DNA of 64,000 nt from Streptomyces sp. NBC_01341 (lineage in GTDB: Bacteria; Actinomycetota; Actinomycetes; Streptomycetales; Streptomycetaceae), in assembly GCF_035946055.1 (NCBI RefSeq), contig NZ_CP108364.1, forward strand, positions 4,836,001-4,900,000, read 5' to 3'. The translations under genes were made by a program, and so were the position numbers. Positions 23,634 through 31,348 of the stretch are shown here, one piece after another. The notes under the pieces were generated by a model. The model had not been told where the DNA came from. It searched no databases and saw only the letters and a program-made list of their open reading frames with translations. Every line of letters begins with the position of its first letter. Position 1 is the first letter of the stretch.

Positions 23634-24677
23634 ATGCGGGCAGTGGTTTTCGAGGAATTCGGACAGGAGGCCCGCGTGCGGGATCTCCGCGACCCGACGG
23701 TCCCGGACGGGGGTGTCGTGGTGCGCGTCGGTGCCACGGGGCTGTGCAGGAGTGACTGGCACGGCTGGATGGGGCACGACCCCGACATCGTCCTCCCGCA
23801 CGTGCCCGGGCACGAACTCGCGGGAACGGTCGAGGCGGTGGGCGCCGGTGTGCACAACTGGCGTCCGGGTGAACGGGTCACCGTGCCCTTCGTCTGCGCA
23901 TGCGGCCGGTGCGCCGCGTGCGCGGCGGGCGCGCAGCAGGTCTGTGAGCGGCAGACCCAGCCGGGCTTCACCCATTGGGGATCCTTCGCCGAGTACGTGG
24001 CGCTGGAGCAGGCGGACGTGAATCTGGTCGGCGTGCCCGACGAGATGTCCTTCGCCACCGCGGCGGGGCTCGGATGCCGGTTCGCCACGGCGTTCAGGGC
24101 GGTGGTCCGACAGGGGCGGGTGGCACCTGGGGAGTGGGTCGCCGTGCACGGCTGCGGTGGGGTCGGGCTGTCAGCGGCGATGGTCGCGGTCGCGTGCGGA
24201 GCGCGGGTGGTGGCGGTCGACGTCTCGCCGCAGGCACTGGAGTTGGCGCGGGCGTTCGGCGCGGCGGAGTGTGTGGACGCTTCCGCGTACCCGTCCGGAG
24301 CGGACGAGGCCGTGCGTGACCTGACCGGCGGCGGCGCACATCTGTCGCTGGACGCGCTGGGCTCGCCCGTCACGTGCGCCGCCTCGGTGCGGAGCCTGCG
24401 CCGGCAGGGGCGGCACGTCCAGGTCGGGCTGCTGCCGTCGGCGGGAGGTGACCCCGTCGTGCCCATGGCGCGGGTGATCGGGCTGGAGCTGGAGATCCTC
24501 GGCAGCCATGGCATGGCGGCGCACGACTATCCGCCGATGCTGGACATGGTGCGGGCGGGGGTCCTGCGGCCGGATCTGCTGGTGACCTCCACCATCGCCC
24601 TGGACGCGGCCCCGGCGGCGCTCGCGGCTATGGGCGGCGCCCCCGGGGCGGGCGTGACGATCATCGAGCCGTCGTAG
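23634..24677 (+). CDS. Zinc-dependent alcohol dehydrogenase (MDR family)
   Basis: The 347-residue protein is a medium-chain dehydrogenase. The catalytic zinc site is in GLCRSDWHG (Cys near 38) with PGHELAG near 62. The structural zinc site has the expected C-x2-C-x2-C-x7-C spacing within CACGRCAACAAGAQQVC (about 88-104). The coenzyme-binding motif is GCGGVGLSA near 170, followed by VVAVDVS, where the Asp favours NAD. The substrate is probably an alcohol or aldehyde and is not predictable. ATG 23634 follows GGAGGCGGGG. It is divergent from copZ and separated from it by the tandem repeat array. Confidence 0.92.
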   Translation: MRAVVFEEFGQEARVRDLRDPTVPDGGVVVRVGATGLCRSDWHGWMGHDPDIVLPHVPGHELAGTVEAVGAGVHNWRPGERVTVPFVCACGRCAACAAGAQQVCERQTQPGFTHWGSFAEYVALEQADVNLVGVPDEMSFATAAGLGCRFATAFRAVVRQGRVAPGEWVAVHGCGGVGLSAAMVAVACGARVVAVDVSPQALELARAFGAAECVDASAYPSGADEAVRDLTGGGAHLSLDALGSPVTCAASVRSLRRQGRHVQVGLLPSAGGDPVVPMARVIGLELEILGSHGMAAHDYPPMLDMVRAGVLRPDLLVTSTIALDAAPAALAAMGGAPGAGVTIIEPS

Positions 24678-24795
24678 CCGAGTCTGCCGTCGAGCGGGCG
24701 GACGGGGCGGCGGACAGGGGCGGAAGCGGGGGAGCAGCGGACGGGCGGCCGGGAAGCGCCGTTCCGGCGAGAGGCGCCCGCGCTCAGGCGCCGTC

Positions 24796-24987
24796 TCAAC
24801 GGCCCCGGTTGCTGGGGCGGGACGCGATCCACGCGAGGACCGTGTCCACGTACCAGTAGGGCTTCCCGTTCCGTACGTCGTCGGGAGGCGGGAGGAGGCC
24901 ATGCTTGCGGTACGAGCGGATCGTGTCCGGCTGGACCTGGATGTGTGCCGCAATGTCCTTGTACGACCAGAGCGCTCTGTCCGTCAT
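24796..24987 (-). CDS. Small helix-turn-helix DNA-binding protein (MerR/AlpA-like)
   Basis: The 63-residue protein reads as one winged helix-turn-helix: SYKDIAAHIQVQPDTIRSY is the helix pair, followed by the wing with a KPYWYVDTVLAWI close. Proteins of this shape include AlpA/excisionase-like regulators and the BldC-type group. I chose ATG 24987 because GGAGAGG is just upstream; a longer in-frame start at 25098 would add an Arg-rich tail unlike the family. The target is unknown. It sits between a convergent dehydrogenase and the iol region. Confidence 0.82.
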   Translation of the reverse strand: MTDRALWSYKDIAAHIQVQPDTIRSYRKHGLLPPPDDVRNGKPYWYVDTVLAWIASRPSNRGR

Positions 24988-25069
24988 GAATGACACCTCT
25001 CCGTACGTCGGTTCGCCTCTGCTCCGTGAACGAGAGCGCCGCATACGGGGCAGGGGGCGTCGCCGGCCC

Positions 25070-25110
25070 GTGACAGAGGTCGAGCAGAACGCGGACATAC
25101 GTGACAGAGG
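25070..25110. repeat. Direct repeat GTGACAGAGG, two copies
   Basis: Identical 10-bp copies at 25070-25079 and 25101-25110, spaced three helical turns (31 bp), lie 82-123 bp upstream of the small HTH gene. They could be a tandem binding site. Confidence 0.4.
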
Positions 25111-25198
25111 AGTGACTGCTGAGGCGAGAGCGGGTCAAGGGGCGCGGCGCGCCGCTCCGGGGCCCGGAGGGACTGCCGGGCTCAGGGGGCGGGCCGGT

Positions 25199-26125
25199 TC
25201 AGGAGGAAGGCCGTGCGGGTCCGCAGCCTCTGAGGAACTCGCGGGTCCGGCGGGCGATGGGGAGCGGTTTGTCGGGCGGGCAGGGGTACATGTCCTGCTC
25301 GACGATGGCGAACAGGTCGGTGCCCAGGGCGCGTGCCGCGTCCAGTACCGGCTCCAGCGGGGGTACCCCGCCGGGGGGTTCGCACATCACCCCGCGGGCG
25401 ACGGCCGGACCGAAGGGAACCTCGTCCGCGACGACATCGGCGAGTACCACCGGATCGACCTGCTTGAGGTGCAGATACCCGATCCGCTCGCCGTACGTCT
25501 CGATGAGCTTCACGCTGTCGCCGCCGCAGTAGGCGTAGTGGCCGGTGTCCAGGCAGAGGGAGACCAGGTCGGGGTCGGTGGCGTCGAGGAAGCGGCTGAC
25601 GTTCTCCTCGGTGTCGACATGCGTGTCGGCATGCGGGTGCACCACGATCCGCAGTCCGTAGTGGTCCCGCACCTCGCGGGCCAGGCGTTCGGTCTGGGCG
25701 GTGAGGTCCCGCCACTGCCCGGCGGTGAGCGTGCGGTCCTCCAGCACCTCTCCCGTCTTGTCGTCACGCCAGAAGGAGGGGATGACGACGAGATGCCCGG
25801 CCCCCATCGCCCGGGTGAGTGCGGCGATGCCCGCGACATGCTCCCAGGTCCGGTCCCAGACCGCGGGGCCGTGGTGCAATCCCGTGAAGACGGTGCCCGC
25901 GGAGACGGAGAGGCCGCGCCTGGCGGTCTCGTCCGCGAGACGGGCGGGATCGGTCGGGAGGTAGCCGTACGGGCCGAGTTCGATCCACTCGTAGCCCGCC
26001 TCGGAGACCTCGTCGAGGAAACGCTCCCAGGGCACCTGCAGCGGATCGTCGGGGAACCACACCCCCCACGAATCGGGTGCCGAGCCGATGTGGATGCGGG
26101 TCGGAGAGGGTACGGAGGAGGTCAT
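25199..26125 (-). CDS. iolE: Inosose dehydratase-like TIM barrel (IolE family)
   Basis: The 308-residue protein is an AP-endonuclease-2 type barrel close to myo-inosose-2 dehydratase, which converts 2-keto-myo-inositol to the diketone used by IolD. Supporting stretches are IGSAPDSWGVWFPDD near the N-terminus, the metal-site glutamate in EWIELGPYGYLP, VVHPHADTHVDTEEN near 155, LCLDTGHYAYCGGD near 180 and the last ligand in AIVEQDMYP near 280. ATG 26125 follows GGAGGG. It is divergent from iolC, matching inositol loci of related actinobacteria. A related isomerase (IolI/IolH) role cannot be excluded. Confidence 0.82.
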   Translation of the reverse strand: MTSSVPSPTRIHIGSAPDSWGVWFPDDPLQVPWERFLDEVSEAGYEWIELGPYGYLPTDPARLADETARRGLSVSAGTVFTGLHHGPAVWDRTWEHVAGIAALTRAMGAGHLVVIPSFWRDDKTGEVLEDRTLTAGQWRDLTAQTERLAREVRDHYGLRIVVHPHADTHVDTEENVSRFLDATDPDLVSLCLDTGHYAYCGGDSVKLIETYGERIGYLHLKQVDPVVLADVVADEVPFGPAVARGVMCEPPGGVPPLEPVLDAARALGTDLFAIVEQDMYPCPPDKPLPIARRTREFLRGCGPARPSS

Positions 26126-26174
26126 ATCGCCCACCCTCCAGCCCTCGGCAGGGAGTGTCAAGGCTTCGTCCTTA

Positions 26175-26218
26175 TGTCCGGACAAAGTGTTGACAGAGCG
26201 TCGGGTCAGGGCTAGACC
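26175..26218 (+). promoter_or_regulatory. iolC promoter and adjoining palindromic operator
   Basis: TTGACA (26190-26195), 17 nt, TAGACC (26213-26218) is a near-consensus promoter reading into iolC, with a leader of about 90 nt. The perfect palindrome TGTCCGGACA (26175-26184) abuts the -35 and has the GT-N-AC symmetry of GntR/FadR-type operators. No GntR gene is in the window. Confidence 0.65.
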
Positions 26219-26316
26219 TGGGAGTCGGCCGCCCGGCGAGCAGCCGGTTCCCAGGCTGAGTGCCGGGCCCTCCCCGGACGAGTACCGGGCCGGAGCACCG
26301 GGTCGAAGGGATGCGT

Positions 26317-27417
26317 ATGCCTGAGCCGTACGACGTGATCACCATGGGCCGGATCGGGGTGGACATCTACCCGCTGCAGACCGGTGTACCGCTGGCCGAC
26401 GTCGAGACCTTCGGGAAGTTCCTGGGCGGCTCGCCGGCCAACGTGGCGGTGGCCGCGGCCCGGCTGGGACGCCGGGCGGCCGTGATCACGAGGACGGGCC
26501 GGGACGCCTTCGGTGACTATCTGCACCAGGCACTCCGGGAGTTCGGGGTGGACGACCGGTGGGTGAGCGCGGTGGCGGAGTACCCGACCCCGGTCACCTT
26601 CTGCGAGATCTTTCCACCGGACCGCTTCCCCCTCTACTTCTACCGGCAGCCGAAGGCACCCGACCTGGAGATCGACGGCGACGAACTCGACCTGGACGCC
26701 GTGCGTGACGCCCGCGTGTTCTGGATGACCGGCACCGGTCTCTGCGCCGAGCCCAGCCGGACCGCGACCCTCAGCGCCCTGCGGGCCCGCAGCACGGCAG
26801 CCGCGTCGGAGGACCCGCCGGGCCGTGCCCGTACCACCGTCTTCGACCTCGACTGGCGCCCCATGTTCTGGGACCCGGCGGAGCACGGCTCCGCCGCACC
26901 CGCCCGCTACCGGGAGGCGCTCGCCCACGCCACGGTCGCCGTCGGGAACATCGACGAATGCGAGATCGCCACCGGTGAACGCGAACCGCACGCGGCGGCC
27001 CGTGCCCTGCTTGCCGCCGGTCCGGAACTGGCCGTGGTCAAACAGGGGCCGGACGGAGTACTCGCCGTCCACCGCGACGGCACGACCGCCGAGATCCCGC
27101 CCCTCCCGGTCGACGTCGTGAACGGGCTGGGAGCCGGGGACGCGTTCGGCGGCGCGCTCTGTCACGGGCTGCTCTCCGGCTGGGACACGGAACGCGTGAT
27201 GCGGTACGCCAACGCCGCAGGGGCCATCGTCGCCTCCCGCCTCGCCTGTTCGTCGGCGATGCCGTTCCCCGGCGAGGTCGAGGCGGCGCTGTCCGCCGGT
27301 GCCGTGGCCGCACCCGACCCCACGCGGACGGGACCAGCGGGAGCCGCGGTGCCGCTGGGGGCCACCGCGGACTCCCGGACCACAGGAGTCGCGGCACCCC
27401 CAGGAGACGCACAGTGA
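26317..27417 (+). CDS. iolC: 5-dehydro-2-deoxygluconokinase
   Basis: The 366-residue PfkB kinase phosphorylates 2-deoxy-5-keto-gluconate in inositol breakdown. It begins with the family signature DVITMGRIGVDIYP, has GGSPANVAVAAARLGRR near 45 and the C-terminal active-site motif GLGAGDAFGGALCHG near 270. I chose ATG 26317 because GAAGGG ends 6 nt upstream; ATG 26311 is in frame two codons earlier. The last 40 residues are Pro/Ala/Thr rich and look disordered. It is the first gene of the iol operon and overlaps the next as GTGA. Confidence 0.93.
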   Translation: MPEPYDVITMGRIGVDIYPLQTGVPLADVETFGKFLGGSPANVAVAAARLGRRAAVITRTGRDAFGDYLHQALREFGVDDRWVSAVAEYPTPVTFCEIFPPDRFPLYFYRQPKAPDLEIDGDELDLDAVRDARVFWMTGTGLCAEPSRTATLSALRARSTAAASEDPPGRARTTVFDLDWRPMFWDPAEHGSAAPARYREALAHATVAVGNIDECEIATGEREPHAAARALLAAGPELAVVKQGPDGVLAVHRDGTTAEIPPLPVDVVNGLGAGDAFGGALCHGLLSGWDTERVMRYANAAGAIVASRLACSSAMPFPGEVEAALSAGAVAAPDPTRTGPAGAAVPLGATADSRTTGVAAPPGDAQ

Positions 27418-28385
27418 CCCCGCCGACCCCGCCCCAGTACCCGCCGACCCCGCCCCAGTACCCGCGGACCCCGACCCCGGTGCCCTCCCCTGCGCAGCCC
27501 TCGCCCGCCGCCGCCGGCGTGGCGGATCTCGTCCGGCTGCGCGCACGACATCCCGAAGCCGTCACGGAGGCCGCCGAAGCCCGCCGCCGGCGCCCGCTCC
27601 TGGGGCCCACCGGCCGTCTGATGATCATCGCCGCGGACCACCCCGCCCGCGGCGCCCTCGCCGTGGGCGACGACGAACTCGCCATGGCGGACCGATTCGA
27701 CCTGCTCGAACGCCTCTGCCTCGCGCTGTCACGCCCAGGGGTCGACGGCGTGCTCGCGGGCGCCGACGTCCTGGAGGACCTGCTGCTCCTGGGCGCGCTG
27801 GAGGACCGGGTGGTCATCGGTTCCATGAACCGCGGGGGACTCGCCGGCGCAGCCTTCGAACTCGACGACCGTTTCACCGGCCTCCGACCCGTCGACCTCT
27901 CCCGGCGGAGCTTCGACGCGGGCAAGCTGCTCCTGAGGATCGACCACGACGACCCCGGTTCCCTGGACACCCTGCACACCGCCGCCCGCACGGTGAACGC
28001 CATGGCCGCCCACCGGCTGCCCGTCTTCATCGAGCCGTTCCTCTGCCGGCGCACCCCCGGGGGTATCCGCACCGACCTGGGGGCCACGGCCGTCACGACG
28101 TCGATCGCCATCGCCTCGGGGCTGGGCGGCACGTCGGCGTACACCTGGCTCAAGGTCCCCGTCACGGAGAACCCCGACGACATGGAGCGGGTGATGCGGG
28201 CCTCCACCCTCCCCGCCGTCCTGCTCGGCGGCGAGGTCGCGGAGGACCCGGACACCGCGTACGAGCGATGGCGGGGCGCGCTGCGGCTGCCGACCGTCCA
28301 GGGGCTGGTCGTCGGACGGTCGCTGCTCTATCCCGCCGACGGCGACGTGGCAGGCGCGGTCGACACGGCCGTGGGACTTCTTTGA
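27414..28385 (+). CDS. Cgl0159-type (beta/alpha)8 aldolase-like protein
   Basis: The 323-residue protein resembles the Cgl0159 group of class I aldolase-fold proteins found in actinobacterial inositol loci. IIAADHPARGALAVGDDE near 70 and TWLKVPVTENPDDMERV near 245, with a likely Schiff-base lysine in LKVPV, support this. I infer it cleaves 2-deoxy-5-keto-gluconate 6-phosphate, the IolJ step, since no iolJ is present. The N-terminus has a repeated PPTPPQY segment encoded by a 21-bp tandem duplication. GTG 27414 has AGGAGA upstream and overlaps the iolC stop; a GTG at 27480 would skip the repeats. Confidence 0.85.
   Translation: MTPPTPPQYPPTPPQYPRTPTPVPSPAQPSPAAAGVADLVRLRARHPEAVTEAAEARRRRPLLGPTGRLMIIAADHPARGALAVGDDELAMADRFDLLERLCLALSRPGVDGVLAGADVLEDLLLLGALEDRVVIGSMNRGGLAGAAFELDDRFTGLRPVDLSRRSFDAGKLLLRIDHDDPGSLDTLHTAARTVNAMAAHRLPVFIEPFLCRRTPGGIRTDLGATAVTTSIAIASGLGGTSAYTWLKVPVTENPDDMERVMRASTLPAVLLGGEVAEDPDTAYERWRGALRLPTVQGLVVGRSLLYPADGDVAGAVDTAVGLL
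27420..27461 (+). repeat. 21-bp tandem duplication inside the Cgl0159-type gene
   Basis: Two identical 21-bp units (27420-27440 and 27441-27461), with a degenerate third after them, encode PPTPPQY twice. The reading frame is kept. Confidence 0.85.
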
Positions 28386-28390
28386 AACCT

Positions 28391-28410
28391 CCCCCTCGTG
28401 AACGAGGGGG
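28391..28410 (+). terminator. Hairpin after the Cgl0159-type gene
   Basis: CCCCCTCG (28391-28398) and CGAGGGGG (28403-28410) form a perfect 8-bp stem with a TGAA tetraloop, 5 nt after the stop. It may terminate or attenuate before iolB. Confidence 0.6.
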
Positions 28411-28515
28411 ATACCTGGCTCACTTCGCCTGACGCCTGGCAGGTGGCAGGGCTTACAAGATCAGCACCAGCCGGGTCAGGTGAACGCGGCCTGACGGGCG
28501 GGTAGGGATGAGGCC

Positions 28516-29400
28516 ATGACGACGCCCGACGAGAAGCAGCGCTACCACCTCAGGTCCGGCCACGCCGCGCGCGGTCCGTATGCCCTCGACATCGACCCGG
28601 AGCGGGCCGGGTGGGACCGGTCGAGTCTGCGTGTGCTGGAACTCGAGCCGGGTGGTGTTCATAGCCTGGTAACCGGGGAGAGCGAATGGATCGTTCTGCC
28701 GTTGTCCGGTGGCTGTACGGTGCAGGCGGCAGGTGAGATCTTTGAACTGCTGGGCAGGGACAACGTGTTCAGCGCAGTGAGCGATTTCGCCTATGTCCCA
28801 CGCGACGCACGCGCCCAGATCGCCTCCGGCGCAGGAGGCCGCTTCGCCCTGGCAGGAGCGAAGTGCGAGCGACGACTCCCCGCTCGCTACGGTCCCGCGC
28901 CGGAGGTACCGGTCGAACTGCGCGGTGCGGGTGTCTGCTCGCGCCAGGTCAACAACTTCGCCGCGGCCGACACCTTCGACTGCGACCGCCTCATCGCCGT
29001 GGAGGTGCTGACCCCCGGCGGCAACTGGTCCTCCTACCCCCCGCACAAACACGACGAGCACCTGCCCGGTACCGAGGCGGAACTCGAGGAGATCTACTAC
29101 TTCGAGGTCGAGGGCGACGGCCTCGGCTACCACCGGGTCTCGCCCTCCCGGGCGGGCGGCGCGGACGTGCTCGCCGAGATCTCCACGGGCGACGCCGTCC
29201 TCATCCCCGACGGCTGGCACGGCCCGTCCATCGCCCCGCCCGGCCGCACCCTGTACTACCTCAACGTGATGGCCGGCCCGGGGGAGCAGCGCGAGTGGCT
29301 CATCCGCGACCACCCCGACCACCGCTGGGTCCGGGACACCTGGCCCGGGCAGCCCGTCGACCCACGACTGCCCTTCCACGGCCAGGAGGCCGCCCGGTGA
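28516..29400 (+). CDS. iolB: 5-deoxy-glucuronate isomerase
   Basis: The 294-residue bicupin converts 5-deoxy-D-glucuronate to 2-deoxy-5-keto-gluconate. The metal-binding cupin motif is PPHKHDEHLPGTEAELEEIYY (His and Glu ligands, about 175-195), with a further ligand in GWHGPSIAP near 238; the N-terminal cupin (VTGESEWIVLPLSGG) is degenerate as in the family. ATG 28516 starts after a 130-bp gap holding a hairpin, so a separate promoter for iolBDA is possible. Its stop overlaps iolD as GTGA. Confidence 0.93.
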   Translation: MTTPDEKQRYHLRSGHAARGPYALDIDPERAGWDRSSLRVLELEPGGVHSLVTGESEWIVLPLSGGCTVQAAGEIFELLGRDNVFSAVSDFAYVPRDARAQIASGAGGRFALAGAKCERRLPARYGPAPEVPVELRGAGVCSRQVNNFAAADTFDCDRLIAVEVLTPGGNWSSYPPHKHDEHLPGTEAELEEIYYFEVEGDGLGYHRVSPSRAGGADVLAEISTGDAVLIPDGWHGPSIAPPGRTLYYLNVMAGPGEQREWLIRDHPDHRWVRDTWPGQPVDPRLPFHGQEAAR

Positions 29401-31334
29401 CGACCCCACGCCGCACGTCCGACAAAGCCGCGCACACCCGCGGACTCACCACCGCGCCCACCCGCAGGCTCACCACCGCGCAGGCCCTGATCGCCTTCCT
29501 CGCCCAGCAGTTCACCGAGCGCGACGGCCGGCGGCACCGCCTGATCGACGCCACCTGGGGCATCTTCGGCCACGGCAACGTCGCCGGCATCGGACAGGCC
29601 CTCGTCGAGTGCGGCCACGCGATGCCCTACCTCCAGGGCCGCAGCGAACAGGCCATGGTGCACGCCGCCGTCGGGTACGCCCGCCAGTCCGGCCGGCTCT
29701 CCGCCCATGCCGTCACCACCTCCATCGGGCCAGGCGCCACGAACCTCGTCACCGGCGCCGCCCTGGCGACCGTCAACCACCTGCCCGTGCTGCTCCTGCC
29801 CGGGGACACCTTCGCGTCGCGTCCCGCCGACCCCGTGCTCCAGCAGCTCGAAGTGCCGCACAGCGGTGACGTGTCGGTCAACGACTGCCTGCGCCCCGTC
29901 TCCCGCTACTTCGACCGGATCACCCGTCCCGAGGCGCTGATCCCCGCCGCCCTCCAGGCCATGCGCACGCTCACCGACCCGGCGGCCACGGGGGCGGTCA
30001 CCCTCGCGCTGCCGCAGGACGTGCAGGCCGAGGCGTACGACTGGCCCGCCGAGTTCTTCGCGCCCCGCGTCTGGCACGTCCGCAGGCCCGCCCCTGACCC
30101 GTTCGAGCTCGAGCAGGCGGTCAGGGCGGTTCGCGCCGCACGCCGTCCCCTGATCGTCGCGGGCGGCGGTGTCCACCACAGCGCGGCCGAGGAGACGCTC
30201 GCCGCGTTCGCCGCCTCCACCCGCATCCCCGTCGCCTCCACCCAGGCGGGCAAGGGGTCCCTGCGCCACGACCATCCCGCCGACGTGGGCGGCATCGGTC
30301 ACACCGGCACCGCCACGGCCGACGCACTCGCCCGCGAGGCCGACCTGGTCATCGGCGTCGGCACCCGCTACACGGACTTCACCACGGCCTCCGGCACCCT
30401 GTTCGCCGACCCGGCCGTCCGCTTCCTCAACCTCAACATCACCGGCTTCGACGCCCACAAGCTGTCGGCCCTCCCCCTCGTCGCGGACGCCCGGACCTCC
30501 CTCGAAGCGCTCGGCGAGGCCCTCGGAGCCCGGGGGTACCACGTCGACCCCGCCTACGAGACCGGCTACACCGACGCCAAGGAACGCTGGGAGCGGCGCG
30601 TCGACGCCGCGTACGCCGCCGACGACGAGGACGCCCGGCCCACCCAGGCCCAGGTTCTCGGCCTGCTCGACGAGCTGGTCACGGAGGACGACATCCTGGT
30701 CAACGCGGCCGGCTCGCTCCCCGGCGACCTCCACAAGCTGTGGCGGACCCGTTCCCCGCGCCAGTACCACCTCGAATACGGCTACTCCTGCATGGGCTAC
30801 GAGATCCCGGCGGCCCTCGGGGTGCAGCTCGCCGCCCCCGGCCGTCCCGTCTGGGCGCTCGTCGGCGACGGCACGTATCTGATGAACCCCACCGAGATCG
30901 TCACCGCCGTGCAGGAAGGGCTCCCCATCAAGCTCGTCATCCTGCAGAACCACGGCTACGCGTCCATCGGCGGCCTCTCCGAGTCCGTCGGTGCCGAACG
31001 CTTCGGCACCGCCTACCGGCACCGCACCGGCGGCGGCGGGTTCACCGGCGCCCCGCTGCCCGTGGACCTCGCGGCCAACGCGGCGTCACTCGGCATGCAC
31101 GTACTGAGGGCCGGGTCGGTCGGCGAGTTGCGCCGGGCCCTCGCCGAGGCGCGTAGCGCGGACCGCCCCACTTGTGTCTACGTAGAGACCGAAACGGCAG
31201 ACACAGTGTCGGGGCCTCCTCCGGCACAGGCGTGGTGGGATGTTCCCGTAGCCGAAACCGCGACCCGCCCGTCGGCGGTCGAGGCCAGGAAAGAGTACGA
31301 CCGGCAGATCGCAGCCCGACGCCGCCACCTGTGA
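29397..31334 (+). CDS. iolD: 3D-(3,5/4)-trihydroxycyclohexane-1,2-dione hydrolase
   Basis: The 645-residue thiamine-diphosphate enzyme opens the cyclohexane ring. The ThDP-activating glutamate region is GRSEQAMVHAAVGYARQSG near 80; TSIGPGATNLVTGAALA follows near 105; the Mg/ThDP motif is GDGTYLMNPTEIV...ILQNHGY near 490-525. The length is normal. GTG 29397 overlaps the iolB stop and has AGGAGG 7 nt upstream. The reaction sits between IolE and IolB in the pathway. Confidence 0.95.
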   Translation: MTTPRRTSDKAAHTRGLTTAPTRRLTTAQALIAFLAQQFTERDGRRHRLIDATWGIFGHGNVAGIGQALVECGHAMPYLQGRSEQAMVHAAVGYARQSGRLSAHAVTTSIGPGATNLVTGAALATVNHLPVLLLPGDTFASRPADPVLQQLEVPHSGDVSVNDCLRPVSRYFDRITRPEALIPAALQAMRTLTDPAATGAVTLALPQDVQAEAYDWPAEFFAPRVWHVRRPAPDPFELEQAVRAVRAARRPLIVAGGGVHHSAAEETLAAFAASTRIPVASTQAGKGSLRHDHPADVGGIGHTGTATADALAREADLVIGVGTRYTDFTTASGTLFADPAVRFLNLNITGFDAHKLSALPLVADARTSLEALGEALGARGYHVDPAYETGYTDAKERWERRVDAAYAADDEDARPTQAQVLGLLDELVTEDDILVNAAGSLPGDLHKLWRTRSPRQYHLEYGYSCMGYEIPAALGVQLAAPGRPVWALVGDGTYLMNPTEIVTAVQEGLPIKLVILQNHGYASIGGLSESVGAERFGTAYRHRTGGGGFTGAPLPVDLAANAASLGMHVLRAGSVGELRRALAEARSADRPTCVYVETETADTVSGPPPAQAWWDVPVAETATRPSAVEARKEYDRQIAARRRHL

Positions 31335-31348
31335 AGGAGACCACCGTC

